DNA of 64,000 bases, from contig NZ_QGDC01000011.1 of the NCBI RefSeq assembly GCF_003324525.1, positions 20,268 to 84,267 on the forward strand. Direction: 5' to 3'. Numbering within the stretch: position 1 is the stretch's first letter; every line of letters starts with the position of its first letter. Positions 1 to 8,499 of the stretch are shown here, one piece after another. Under the pieces are notes generated by a model, which was not told the DNA's origin, did not search any database, and worked only from the letters and a program-made list of their open reading frames with translations. The stretch comes from Mucilaginibacter hurinus. GTDB taxonomy: Bacteria > Bacteroidota > Bacteroidia > Sphingobacteriales > Sphingobacteriaceae. Both the position numbers and the translations under genes were made by a program.

Positions 1-64
1 TTTCTGCAAATGATAATTAAAAAAAATTAAATTGCTGTATTGCAATACATTAATTTGTTTTGGT

Positions 65-188
65 TAGGTTTGTATAATTATGGCGTATTTCATGCGTTAT
101 AATGCTATGTAAGTTAATTTCTTACATATGTGATAAGGTTTAGGTTGAGAGCCCCCGGCAGCGAGTGCATGGGGGTTCTTATTTTTTG
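65..188 (+). ncRNA. Possible structured small RNA or leader ending in a terminator
   Basis: A -7-like box TAGGTTTG lies at 65-72. Downstream, an 8-bp perfect hairpin (TATGTAAG at 106-113 pairing with 121-128) is followed by a GC-rich hairpin (148-156 with 171-179, one G-T pair, inner GCA/TGC stem) and then a T run at 180-187. A transcript of about 110 nt, from near 80 to 188, is therefore possible, ending 23 bases before the Gre-like gene. It could be an independent small RNA or an attenuator leader. No known RNA family was recognised. Confidence 0.4.
148..188 (+). terminator. Intrinsic terminator
   Basis: The 9-bp stem AGAGCCCCC / GGGGGTTCT (148-156, 171-179) encloses a loop that itself can form a short GCA/TGC stem, and is followed by TATTTTTTG. 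This is the classic form of a plus-strand rho-independent terminator, placed directly upstream of the Gre-like gene. Confidence 0.65.
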
Positions 189-211
189 TACACTTGGTAA
201 AGGCTATATAC

Positions 212-664
212 ATGTTACAACTTAAACAAAAGCTTTATAACGCATGTCTGAGCTATGTGCAATCGCGCATAAATACTACACAACAAGCAATAAATACCGC
301 GCAGCAAGCTGGTAAAGACGATACCAAAAGCAGCGCCGGCGATAAATACGAAACGGGCCGTGAAATGGCACAGCAGGAAGAGAACAGGAACGTGGCACAA
401 TTAAATGAGGCTAACAAACTCAAGGTAGCGCTGAATTTTATAAACCCAACGCATACCAGCCCTTTGGCCGAAGCAGGCAGTTTAATATTTACCAATAAAG
501 GCAACTTTTATTTATCCATTAGCGCGGGCACATTAAACGTAGATGGCCAAGTGTATTTTGCTGTTTCGCCTGCGTCGCCTATTGGTCTGCAATTGAAAGG
601 CAAACGTAGGGGTGATGAGTTTTCGTTAAACGGCCATCTCTATTCAATCCAAAATATTATTTAG
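212..664 (+). CDS. GreA/GreB C-terminal-domain-like protein
   Basis: A 150-residue protein with an N-terminal helical segment rich in Gln, Ala and Lys, including the stretch SSAGDKYETGREM typical of Bacteroidota Gre-like proteins, then a beta-rich C-terminal part ending SPIGLQLKGKRRGDEF. The end resembles the SPLGxALLGKxxGD motif of the GreA/GreB C-terminal domain. Such proteins are probably RNA polymerase secondary-channel or related factors, but the true Gre coiled coil is shorter here, so function is uncertain. The ATG at 212 is preferred over the in-frame TTG at 194 because the family begins with the helix LQLKQKL. It follows a terminator, so it may have its own promoter or be attenuated. 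Its stop overlaps the 3' end of the convergent kinase by 8 bases. Confidence 0.7.
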   Translation: MLQLKQKLYNACLSYVQSRINTTQQAINTAQQAGKDDTKSSAGDKYETGREMAQQEENRNVAQLNEANKLKVALNFINPTHTSPLAEAGSLIFTNKGNFYLSISAGTLNVDGQVYFAVSPASPIGLQLKGKRRGDEFSLNGHLYSIQNII

Positions 665-2582
665 CAGCGGGCAGATAAACGAGTACCTGGGTGCCCGTGC
701 CCGGTTTGCTGTTAATTTCAAGCCTACCTTTGTTGGCTTCAATAAATTGTTTTATTAATAATAAGCCAATACCGGCACCTGCTTCCTTGTTTGTGCCGTA
801 TCCGCTTATTTCTTTTCCAACTACTTTAAACAGTTTTTCCATCTTTTCGGGCGTAATGCCAATGCCATCATCAGTAATACGTATAACCTGAAAATTTTTT
901 TCTTCAAAATAATCAATGGCTACATGGCCATCATTCTGTGTAAATTTTACGGCGTTGCCAATAAGGTTCTGCAAAATAATTTTAAGGTGATCTACGTCTG
1001 CAAAAACAATTCTTTCCCGGTCAGCGTGGTGTACTATCTTTATATTTTTGTTAGCAGCAATGTGGTCATAAACCGGTATGAGTTCGTTAATTACCGCAGT
1101 GGCATCAAATTTTACCGCTTTACTTTTTAATCCTTCCTGCTGGCTGTTAGCCCACAGTAACAAGTTGTTTACCATGCCGGTAACGCCGGTTAACTGTTCA
1201 TGAAATTTGTCAAATACCAATTCCTGCTCTTCATCAGTAAGTTCGCCTGATCGTACAAGCTCCATGGTTTGCAATACTGAATAAAACGGACTTCGCAAAT
1301 CATGACTTATTACTGAAAATAGCTGATTTTTGGTGTGAATCAGCTGATCAAGTTTGTCATTCTGCCTGGATATTTCTTCTTTTTGCAGAGCAATGGATTT
1401 GTTTCTTCTTTCAAGTTTTTTATTGAGTGATGTTTTGTGAATATTGCTGCGGCTTATAGCCACGGCAAAAATGCTTATGCATATAGCCAGCACCCCAATC
1501 CCCGCAATAAGAAGGCGGTTAAAGTCTATTTTTTGCTTATGTATTTCATTTTCTTTTTGCAGCCGCAAATTATCTGTTCGCTGTTCCTTTAACTGTAGGT
1601 AATCTATCTTCTTCTTTTGGGTATCATTCATCACGCTGTCACTATACCTGTCCATAATTACATTATAGTGGTAAGCCTGCTTATAGTCGCCTAAAGCAGC
1701 ATAACTTTGCGTAAGTATTTTTAAGGCACGGGCCGCATCCCAGGCACTGTTTATGCCTAATGCCAGGTCGGCACTTTTTTTGGCCATAGCTACTGCCTCT
1801 TTGTACTCACCCAAAACGTAGCGGGTTTGCGCTATGCCGGATAATGCAAATGCATTTTCCCATTTGTTTTGATAGGGTGCTGATAACACTTTTTGATAGT
1901 GTAAAAGAGCTTGCCCATAGTTTTTTTTATGAAAATAAGTTTCACCCTTATGGTTATAGGCCATTGAAATTACATGTTTATCGCCTGCTATCCGGCCAGC
2001 CTGTATCGCTTTATCAAGGTATTTAAAGGCTTTTTCCGGTTGCTTTAATTCGTCATAGCATAAGCCAATGTTAAAATACATGCGTGCAATGCTGGCCTTG
2101 TTATCAAGCTGGACATAAAATTTTAATGCCTTCCAAAACTCTATACTTGCTTCATTGAACTCATCCTGTGATAAAAATATGAGCCCGCGTAATTGGTGCA
2201 CATTAGCAAAGCCGGGCTTGTAATTAATTTTATGGCTTATATCCATCAACAGCGATGCTGCTTCAAGCGACTTAAAAAATGACCCTTTAATATAGTAGGC
2301 GCAACCTAAATTATTGAGTGAATTTGCTTCGCCAATGGGATGATTGTTTTTTTTTGACCATAACAGTGCCTTGTTGGCAAAGTAAAGAGAACTATCTGTA
2401 TTGTTGTACCGGTAGTATGCCGAGAGCTTGTTAAATAGCCCAATGCTGGAGGTATCAGTGCTGTAACCAGGTTTACTTTTAGCGATTTGCAACAATTTTA
2501 GCAAACTATCAGCCGGGGCATTTGCTTTTACAGCAAATGGCACCATAGCCAAAAGTAGTTTCGCCAGTATAATTCTTAGCAT
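657..2582 (-). CDS. TPR-containing sensor histidine kinase
   Basis: A 641-residue sensor kinase. Signal peptide at residues 1-20, tetratricopeptide-like helices at about 45-310 in the periplasm, a coiled coil, one membrane segment at about 357-377, a second coiled coil, HisKA with phospho-acceptor His427 in the box VISHDLRSPF, then a HATPase domain with N box NLIGNAVKFTQ and G boxes DDGIGI and GAGIGLLL. This is a known Bacteroidota layout in which TPRs sense an unknown periplasmic cue. No receiver domain is fused and no response regulator is adjacent, so its partner is unknown. It stands alone and converges on the Gre-like gene. Confidence 0.88.
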   Translation of the reverse strand: MLRIILAKLLLAMVPFAVKANAPADSLLKLLQIAKSKPGYSTDTSSIGLFNKLSAYYRYNNTDSSLYFANKALLWSKKNNHPIGEANSLNNLGCAYYIKGSFFKSLEAASLLMDISHKINYKPGFANVHQLRGLIFLSQDEFNEASIEFWKALKFYVQLDNKASIARMYFNIGLCYDELKQPEKAFKYLDKAIQAGRIAGDKHVISMAYNHKGETYFHKKNYGQALLHYQKVLSAPYQNKWENAFALSGIAQTRYVLGEYKEAVAMAKKSADLALGINSAWDAARALKILTQSYAALGDYKQAYHYNVIMDRYSDSVMNDTQKKKIDYLQLKEQRTDNLRLQKENEIHKQKIDFNRLLIAGIGVLAICISIFAVAISRSNIHKTSLNKKLERRNKSIALQKEEISRQNDKLDQLIHTKNQLFSVISHDLRSPFYSVLQTMELVRSGELTDEEQELVFDKFHEQLTGVTGMVNNLLLWANSQQEGLKSKAVKFDATAVINELIPVYDHIAANKNIKIVHHADRERIVFADVDHLKIILQNLIGNAVKFTQNDGHVAIDYFEEKNFQVIRITDDGIGITPEKMEKLFKVVGKEISGYGTNKEAGAGIGLLLIKQFIEANKGRLEINSKPGTGTQVLVYLPAAK

Positions 2583-2684
2583 TGCGCAGGTACAGGGTTA
2601 TCGTGATGTGAATTTATAAATATAAATTCAATAGTGACAGTACCTGACGCATTACCTGAACTTCAGTTTGGATAGCGTGGCATA

Positions 2685-3314
2685 TTATTTCCCGGCGCCT
2701 GTATAAATTATATCCACAACAGCTTCATCGTAACGCGTTGTATCGGTATCAGGTTGATATCTTGTTAAAAACTTTATGCGTTCTTGTTTACCTATTAAAG
2801 CGGACATTTTTTCAATAGCCTGTGCATTAGTCTCATATTTTTTGTAAAAATTGAGCGTACGGTTAAAAGAAAGTTTAATCACCTTGGTATTACCTATAAC
2901 TGTGTCTCTAACGGTATGATCTATTTGTTTTATATTATCCGGAACCCAATTTTCGGCGGTTGCGCCCCAGGCAAGCGTTGTTGTAAAATCAAAATCTGCA
3001 AATGCAGTACTTGCATAATCTTCTCTGAATACAACGTACCAAGCGCTGATGTAACGCTTGGCGTCAATCAATAATTTTACATTTTGATTATAAGTCAAAT
3101 TAAGCTGTGTGCCTGAAACGCTCACCGTAGTAAGCTGCGGTTTTGGATTGTAGTTAACAGGGGTTTGTTGTAATGTACTTAATAATTTTGCATCGCCGGG
3201 AGAAACAGGTTTAATTATCGTTACAGGTTTTGTAGGTAGTTGTGGTTTATCCAGTTCTTTTTTGCAACTCGTAAATATCGATAGTGTAATCGCCAGGTAG
3301 AATAGTTTTTTCAT
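2685..3314 (-). CDS. Hypothetical lipoprotein
   Basis: A 209-residue protein with a lipoprotein signal (MKKLFYLAITLSIFTSCKK; Cys at residue 17), so probably anchored in the outer membrane or periplasm. A Pro/Lys-rich linker is followed by a domain of about 150 residues with alternating strands and no motif I recognise. It is monocistronic, lying 102 bases upstream (on the map) of the TPR kinase start and transcribed in the same direction. Co-transcription with the kinase is possible but not shown. Confidence 0.7.
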   Translation of the reverse strand: MKKLFYLAITLSIFTSCKKELDKPQLPTKPVTIIKPVSPGDAKLLSTLQQTPVNYNPKPQLTTVSVSGTQLNLTYNQNVKLLIDAKRYISAWYVVFREDYASTAFADFDFTTTLAWGATAENWVPDNIKQIDHTVRDTVIGNTKVIKLSFNRTLNFYKKYETNAQAIEKMSALIGKQERIKFLTRYQPDTDTTRYDEAVVDIIYTGAGK

Positions 3315-3784
3315 AGCCTGCCTTAATCAACATTTGATCCGAAAATCGCCTTTTATTTTTTGTTTTAACCACCGGATACCGGTTGTGTCCCTATAAACAC
3401 CTGGAACTTAGCTTTGATGTATTGTCCAGAGAAAATAATTAAATTTATAATTAATTGTTAATCAATCTGAAAGTTTGATCTTTGAAATATATAACATATA
3501 ATGCAAAATAATTGCTGTATAGTTACATGTATATTTTCATCCGAACATTTTTTAACGATTTGGCATCTGTAAGGTTAGTGTTTACTATACACTTCTGTAC
3601 AGTAAAAACTAAAACGGCTTTACATACTTCGGATGGTAAGAAAACCAAAATTGACGCTGAACTGGGTAAACAAGAGTGATTGCAGATAGGGGTATTGGTT
3701 TATATGCATTGAAGACAACGTGACTTGATGAAATGATAACTGACAAGGATATCACATTGTAAGCAGTGCGCGACCTGTGCAGGA
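3315..3784. other. Intergenic region without a convincing gene
   Basis: 470 bases, AT-rich. It contains a second copy of an element also found before the large hybrid kinase (ATAATTGCTGTAT at 3508-3520) and a 50-codon open frame from 3527 to 3679 with a rather polar, protein-like C-terminal half (HTSDGKKTKIDAELGKQE). That frame has no recognised homologue in my knowledge and may be chance. Confidence 0.4.
3508..3527 (+). promoter_or_regulatory. Recurrent intergenic element, copy 2
   Basis: ATAATTGCTGTAT followed by AGTTAC. The same 13-mer followed by TAGTAAC is found at 17668-17680, and a shorter version (AAATTGCTGTAT) at 29-40. All three copies are intergenic. The role is unknown; a regulator site is possible. 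Confidence 0.3.
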
Positions 3785-3982
3785 TCATGAGGTTTTCCTC
3801 ATTACCCGTATCAACTGTTTGTGCCTGCGCGAGGCATAATGATCATTGGTTACCAGTATGGCATGGATGATGCCAGGCACCCAGAAGCAAATAGTAAGTA
3901 TAACACTTAATATAAATGCACCTATGCGGCCCGTGGTTAATACAGCTAATGGGGGTAAAATTATGCATAAGAAGTAGCGCAT
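3785..3982 (-). CDS. YqaE/Pmp3-family small membrane protein
   Basis: A 65-residue peptide with two hydrophobic segments (about 1-24 and 25-47). It has the family hallmarks: an early PPLAV segment and the second-helix motif CFWVPGIIHAILV. Pmp3/YqaE proteins sit in the cytoplasmic membrane and affect membrane potential or stress tolerance; the exact role in Bacteroidota is unknown. The C-terminal 18 residues are basic and cytoplasmic. The gene is single and divergent from the methyltransferase to the right. Confidence 0.85.
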   Translation of the reverse strand: MRYFLCIILPPLAVLTTGRIGAFILSVILTICFWVPGIIHAILVTNDHYASRRHKQLIRVMRKTS

Positions 3983-4087
3983 GACGTATCAGTATATACT
4001 GTTTGATGCAGGCATGCGAGTATTGTTACATCACCCGTATTAAATACATACCAGCTCGGGTCTTATAGCTTTTTACCTTATAAATAA

Positions 4088-4095
4088 TACATTTG
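4088..4095 (+). promoter_or_regulatory. Possible -7 promoter box of the methyltransferase
   Basis: TACATTTG fits the Bacteroidota TAnnTTTG consensus. It ends four bases before the ATG at 4100, so a transcript from it would be nearly leaderless. No clear -33 box was seen. Confidence 0.25.
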
Positions 4096-4099
4096 CCAA

Positions 4100-5002
4100 A
4101 TGTTTCACGAAGAAAGTTACGACCGCCATGGCGACTGGTACAACCAGCGATTTCCGACAGAGGAATCAAAGCTGGCTGTATATCGCAAAGCCAAAATTGC
4201 TGGAAAGCAAAGCATAAACGATTGGCTGCAGCAAATATTTTTTTCGTGTATTGATCCATTGCTGAAAGGTTCCGACAGGCGGTGGCTCACCATTGGCGAC
4301 GCCTATGGTTTTGATGCGCAATACCTGTTATCAAAAGGTGCTTCAGCTGTGGCAACCGATTTAAACGGCGACTTTTTACAATTAGCCAAACAAGAAGGCA
4401 TTATTGAAGAATATGCGGCTGAAAATGCCGAGAAATTATCATATCCTGAAAACTCGTTTGATTACATTTTATGTAAAGAATCATATCATCATTTCCCACG
4501 GCCTTATGCGGCTTTGTATGAAATGATAAGGGTTGCCAAAAACGGTATTATGATAATTGAGCCGCAAGACCCGGTATCAAAAATGCCGGCGTTGCTGCTA
4601 ATCACCAACTTGCTTTCATCCAGTTCAAATTTATTAAAGAAAGCCTGGAAAAACCGCTTTTCATATGAGCCGGTAGGTAATTTTGTATATAAAGTATCTG
4701 AACGTGAATTTGAAAAGTTTGCTGCCGGAATTAATTTGCCTATGGTGGCCTTCAAACATATAAATCCCAATTTTTATTTCGCCGGGGTAGACGGGCAGCC
4801 GGCTGAAAGAGGCAACAAAACATTTGATGCTATCCGCAAAAAGAAATGGTTGATGGATACTCTTGTAAAATTCAGACTAATACCCGGCCAGGTGCTTGCC
4901 ACAATAGTTTTTAAACAGCTACCCGATGATAAAGTGTTGCAGGCACTAAAGGCTGACGGATATAAATTGCTTAATATTCCGGCAAATCCTTACCTTAAAT
5001 AA
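4100..5002 (+). CDS. Class I SAM-dependent methyltransferase
   Basis: A 300-residue protein with a Rossmann-type methyltransferase core at about residues 60-175: motif I region LTIGDAYGFDAQYLL, an acidic end of strand 2 (ATDLNGD), the segment AENAEKLSYPENSFDYIL, and the following SYHHFPRP loop typical of methyltransferase-11-like enzymes. Motif I is GDAYGFDA rather than the usual ExGxGxG, so it is somewhat divergent. The C-terminal 120 residues are helical and have no recognised domain. The substrate is unknown. No other in-frame start lies near the core, so ATG 4100 is accepted. Confidence 0.8.
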   Translation: MFHEESYDRHGDWYNQRFPTEESKLAVYRKAKIAGKQSINDWLQQIFFSCIDPLLKGSDRRWLTIGDAYGFDAQYLLSKGASAVATDLNGDFLQLAKQEGIIEEYAAENAEKLSYPENSFDYILCKESYHHFPRPYAALYEMIRVAKNGIMIIEPQDPVSKMPALLLITNLLSSSSNLLKKAWKNRFSYEPVGNFVYKVSEREFEKFAAGINLPMVAFKHINPNFYFAGVDGQPAERGNKTFDAIRKKKWLMDTLVKFRLIPGQVLATIVFKQLPDDKVLQALKADGYKLLNIPANPYLK

Positions 5003-5110
5003 CAGCAGTTTATACTGTGGCGTTAACTCATGCGTTTGCCATATAACATTAACCGTTGTTGGGTTATATTTAACTGACAGCTAACAACATCAAAATAGTC
5101 ATCCAAGTTT

Positions 5111-6598
5111 ATGATAGTAAACTGTAAAAAAATTGTTTCCTTACTACTTCTTTTAATTTCCAGTGTAACTGCCAGCGCCAATTTTAGCTACAACGCACGG
5201 TGCATGGAAGCCTACAACGCCATATTTAGTTTAAAGCTTAATGAGGCACGTGCGCTTATTCGCGAAGAAAAGCAGCAAAATCCGCAAAACGGGATAACTG
5301 TACTATTAGATAGCTACGTTGATTTTTTTACGGTATTAACCTCCGATAGTAAAAACGAATATGAAAAGCTGAAGGCAAGGCGATCGGCACGCATTGACGC
5401 GTTGGACGGTAACGATAAAAGTTCACCTTATTATCTGTTCTCGCAGGCCGAGGTGTATATGCAATGCGGATTATTAAAAGGGAAATTTGGTGACTATATG
5501 TCGTCAGCTAATGACTTAAAAAAAGCACGGAATATGCTGCGTGACAACATGAAGAAATACCCCGACTTTTTGCCAAGTTTAAAGAGCATTGCGCTTATTG
5601 ATGTTGTTTTTGGCGCTTTGCCCTCAAGCATGAAAAGCGTTGCATCATTTTTAGGAATGAAGGGCAATATACAGACAGGCGTTAATCAACTTGAAAAGTT
5701 AAGGTTGCAGATAGGGAATACAAAGTATAGCTTTTTTAAGGACGAGGTGATCTTCTTTTTATGTTATATGGATATAGATGTGTTGCACAATAAAGATAAT
5801 TACGCTAAGCTATCTGGCTACCTGGCTGATATGGACGATAAAAGCTTGTTGCGCGGATATCTGCAAGGCTATGTGGCGAGCAAAACTGCACACAACGACG
5901 AGGCTATTAAACATCTGGAAAAGCTGCCTAAGGGTGGGCCGTATACCCCGCTGCCCGCGGTGAACTATCTGCTTGGGAATGCTAAATTATGCCGGATGGA
6001 TAGTGATGCCAATGTGTTTTTAGCCAGGTACATTAACGAATATAAAGGGATGAACTTTATTAAAGACTCTTATTTAAAACTGGCGTACTTTTATTTATTA
6101 CGTGGCGATGAGGCTAAATATCAGTACTACCTTAAACTGGTACGCGCCAGGGGGTACACAGTTGATGAAAAGGATAAACAAGCTCTTAAAGAGGCAAATG
6201 ATAGCCGTCCTGATGTTGATTTGCTAAAAGCCCGGCTGTACTTTGATGGAGGATATTATGCCAAGGCCCTGGCCGAACTAAAAGACGAAAAAGTAAACAG
6301 CTTTAAAATACCGCGCGATAAAATGGAATTTTATTATCGTCTGGGCCGGGTTTATGAGCGCCTGAATAAGCAAGATGAAGCAGTAGCGAATTACCAAAAA
6401 ACCATTAATATGGGTAAAGGCGCAACTTATTATTATGCAGCTAACGCGGCATTAAGCATTGGAAGTATTTATGAGAAGAGGAGAGATAATAAAAGGGCCG
6501 CTTCTTACTACAAACAGGCTATAGATATGAAAAATCATGAGTATGAAAAGAGTATTGAAATGCAGGCGGAAGAGGGGTTAGATAGGGTAGGTAAATAG
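5111..6598 (+). CDS. Secreted tetratricopeptide-repeat protein
   Basis: A 495-residue protein with an N-terminal signal peptide (about residues 1-23, ending near ASANF) and many helix-turn-helix repeats. The C-terminal TPRs are clearest: a unit ending RLNKQDEAVANYQKTINM and another ending RRDNKRAASYYKQAIDM. The middle (about 130-300) looks like the Bacteroidota outer-membrane-associated TPR proteins of unknown role that measure or organise other envelope proteins. It probably acts in the periplasm as a protein-protein scaffold. It is separated from the methyltransferase by 108 bases containing a TATATTTA box at 5065-5072, so it may have its own promoter. Confidence 0.75.
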   Translation: MIVNCKKIVSLLLLLISSVTASANFSYNARCMEAYNAIFSLKLNEARALIREEKQQNPQNGITVLLDSYVDFFTVLTSDSKNEYEKLKARRSARIDALDGNDKSSPYYLFSQAEVYMQCGLLKGKFGDYMSSANDLKKARNMLRDNMKKYPDFLPSLKSIALIDVVFGALPSSMKSVASFLGMKGNIQTGVNQLEKLRLQIGNTKYSFFKDEVIFFLCYMDIDVLHNKDNYAKLSGYLADMDDKSLLRGYLQGYVASKTAHNDEAIKHLEKLPKGGPYTPLPAVNYLLGNAKLCRMDSDANVFLARYINEYKGMNFIKDSYLKLAYFYLLRGDEAKYQYYLKLVRARGYTVDEKDKQALKEANDSRPDVDLLKARLYFDGGYYAKALAELKDEKVNSFKIPRDKMEFYYRLGRVYERLNKQDEAVANYQKTINMGKGATYYYAANAALSIGSIYEKRRDNKRAASYYKQAIDMKNHEYEKSIEMQAEEGLDRVGK

Positions 6599-6624
6599 TC
6601 CACCTTAACTTAGGCAGGATTAAC

Positions 6625-7275
6625 TTATCCTTCTTTGGTATATCTTACCGTTCTTGCCAGGGCTTCTTTATGAAATTGATTCACTTTTAATTTTAATTCT
6701 TCAAAATTAAAGTCACGGTTGGTGCCGCAATCCAGCATATTCATATATACCGATGGTTTAATACTTTCAAAATATTCTACGATATTGCTGCACCAAATTA
6801 ACTGGCAGTTCCCCTTTATCCGGGTCACTATCTCGTACAAACCGTCCTGAAAGTCAATATTTCGCACATGGCAGCTCTCTAAGTTAGCCTGCGGAAAGAA
6901 CAGCAACAGGCTTCCGGGTTCTGATAATACCTCAGCGGCATAGTCAAAGCTCTCCAGCATTGATTTTTTCCTCGGTTCGATAGAGAAATTCCCTGTATAC
7001 TTCATCCACCAATTCAATTCGATCTGCCTTTTTAGCGACATAATAAATAGCCGCTTCATACCGTCGGGCTTCCAAAGCAATTTATTGCAAAGGTAGTACG
7101 CCCAAAAGCCATCCAAAAAACTAAAATGATTACACATTAATATGTATGAGTGGTTAGGTTTTATATCAGCTTCGCGAATAACCAATTTATTAAAGCGCCA
7201 TTTAAAATAAAAGTTAAGCAGCCTTGCAAGCAGCTTAAACATAAAGGGCGACAGTGGTTTCGACTTCAGGATCAT
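6625..7275 (-). CDS. PlsC-like acyltransferase (last gene of acyl-chain operon)
   Basis: A 216-residue LPLAT-superfamily protein. The catalytic HX4D box is present (NHFSFLDGFW, near residue 50), preceded by a short hydrophobic N-terminus that could associate with the inner membrane. The third block reads FPQANLES instead of the usual FPEGTRS, so the phosphate-binding Arg position is altered and the acceptor may not be glycerol phosphate. Its ATG overlaps the stop of the preceding hydrolase by four bases, showing translational coupling. By context it probably transfers the acyl group built by the upstream ketosynthase/ACP system onto a lipid or other acceptor. Confidence 0.75.
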   Translation of the reverse strand: MILKSKPLSPFMFKLLARLLNFYFKWRFNKLVIREADIKPNHSYILMCNHFSFLDGFWAYYLCNKLLWKPDGMKRLFIMSLKRQIELNWWMKYTGNFSIEPRKKSMLESFDYAAEVLSEPGSLLLFFPQANLESCHVRNIDFQDGLYEIVTRIKGNCQLIWCSNIVEYFESIKPSVYMNMLDCGTNRDFNFEELKLKVNQFHKEALARTVRYTKEG

Positions 7276-8093
7276 AGCAATAAACCGGATAATTTTGAAA
7301 TGAATTCACCATTTATCATCTCATGGTTCGCATCCAAAAGTACAACTTCAGCATGTTTTAGTTTCGGAAAAAAGTTTCTTCCTATACTTGGTGGGTACAT
7401 TCGGTCGCGTTTGCCGAAAATAAAGATGCTGCGTATTTTATTATCTGTTAACGTTCTTATAAGTTTTGCCTTGTCGGTTTCCAAAAAGCGCAGATAGGTA
7501 AAGCAGGCGTAAAAATTAAAGCGCAATTGAGCCGTGCTTATCTCATTATATAGTATTTGCCGGCCGGGCCCGTCAATCAGCCTTAACCATTTGGCAATGT
7601 TGAGCATATTTATCAAAGCCTTTTCGCTTAAAACCAATTTTTCCAGCAGTTTGTTACCTGCCACGCTTTTGCTAAAGTAAGCTACCAATGCACCTGGATT
7701 AAGGGATGACGGTGCAGCAACTATGTATTCGTCAATCAGGTTGCCTAGCTCCTCTGTCACTGCTGTGGCATAGTGCGTGCCCATGGAGTAGGCGATGACC
7801 GAAAAGCGTTCTGTCTTTATATGCCTGCAAAAATCAGTTATCAGCGCGGCAAGTTCCTTTTTTGTAATGCCTTTTTTTATGGTAGTAAGGCTTTCGTCAC
7901 GTAATTTGGTTTCTTTATGAAAAAACAGGTCGAAGCCATAAAAGGTGTATTTCTGTCCCAGCGTATTTTCCAGCAGCCGGAATTGCTTGCCGTGCATGCC
8001 AAACCCGTGAAAACACAACATGGTTTGCGGCCCCCCACCAAATTTGTAATAGTGCAGCTTTACCAGGTCATTTTCAAAGTAATGCTCTGTCAC
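7272..8093 (-). CDS. Alpha/beta hydrolase in acyl-chain operon
   Basis: A 273-residue alpha/beta hydrolase. It has the oxyanion-hole region LCFHGFGMHG, a nucleophile elbow AYSMGTH (Ser in S-M-G), an Asp region FGKRDRMYPP and a C-terminal His region LDANHEM, so the full Ser-Asp-His triad appears present. It has no signal peptide and is therefore cytoplasmic. Lying between the phosphopantetheinyl transferase and the acyltransferase, it may act as a thioesterase releasing the finished acyl chain from ACP, or cleave an ester in the product. The exact substrate is inferred only from position. Confidence 0.75.
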   Translation of the reverse strand: MTEHYFENDLVKLHYYKFGGGPQTMLCFHGFGMHGKQFRLLENTLGQKYTFYGFDLFFHKETKLRDESLTTIKKGITKKELAALITDFCRHIKTERFSVIAYSMGTHYATAVTEELGNLIDEYIVAAPSSLNPGALVAYFSKSVAGNKLLEKLVLSEKALINMLNIAKWLRLIDGPGRQILYNEISTAQLRFNFYACFTYLRFLETDKAKLIRTLTDNKIRSIFIFGKRDRMYPPSIGRNFFPKLKHAEVVLLDANHEMINGEFISKLSGLLL

Positions 8094-8097
8094 TTTA

Positions 8098-8499
8098 TTA
8101 AAATTTGTTGTCTATAATAGCTACTGCCCATGCATAGTCGCCGTCGTGTGAAATGGTGAGGCTTACGTTGAACGTGCAAGGGTGTTTGTGAATTAACACA
8201 CAAGGCCTTCCACCTAATTTTTCGCGGCTAATCTCTATTTTTTTCCAACCCAGCGGTGTGGGGTTAAGCTGTTTTACTGCTTTGTAAACCGCCTCTTTTG
8301 CCGCCCATGTTGATGCATAATGTAATACAGCGTTGTCAAAACGGTCGCAATAAGCTATTTCGGCGTCAGTAAAAACTTTCTGTTTAAATAACTCGGTTAG
8401 TGAATGGATAAAGCCGGGGATAAAAACAAGGTCGTTACCTACTGCATATTGCTGGCCAATGATGGTTTCTTCCAGTGTTTTTTGCAGCCTACTCTCCAT
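8098..8499 (-). CDS. AcpS-type 4'-phosphopantetheinyl transferase
   Basis: About 133 residues. The two signature motifs of the family are present: GNDLVFIPGF (metal-binding Asp) and WAAKEAVYKAV (Glu and Lys). The enzyme attaches phosphopantetheine from CoA to the serine of an ACP, most likely the one encoded in this operon. ATG 8499 is chosen over the longer ATG 8529 because the longer version adds ten hydrophobic, Trp-rich residues that are merely the frame-shifted tail of the enoyl reductase. Even so it overlaps that gene by 11 bases. A dedicated AcpS besides the housekeeping one suggests the local ACP is not served well by the general enzyme. Confidence 0.82.
   Translation of the reverse strand: MESRLQKTLEETIIGQQYAVGNDLVFIPGFIHSLTELFKQKVFTDAEIAYCDRFDNAVLHYASTWAAKEAVYKAVKQLNPTPLGWKKIEISREKLGGRPCVLIHKHPCTFNVSLTISHDGDYAWAVAIIDNKF

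Noticed and set aside
4026..4259. Minus-strand frame opposite the methyltransferase
   Set aside because: Fully antisense to a better supported gene with clear SAM-binding motifs.
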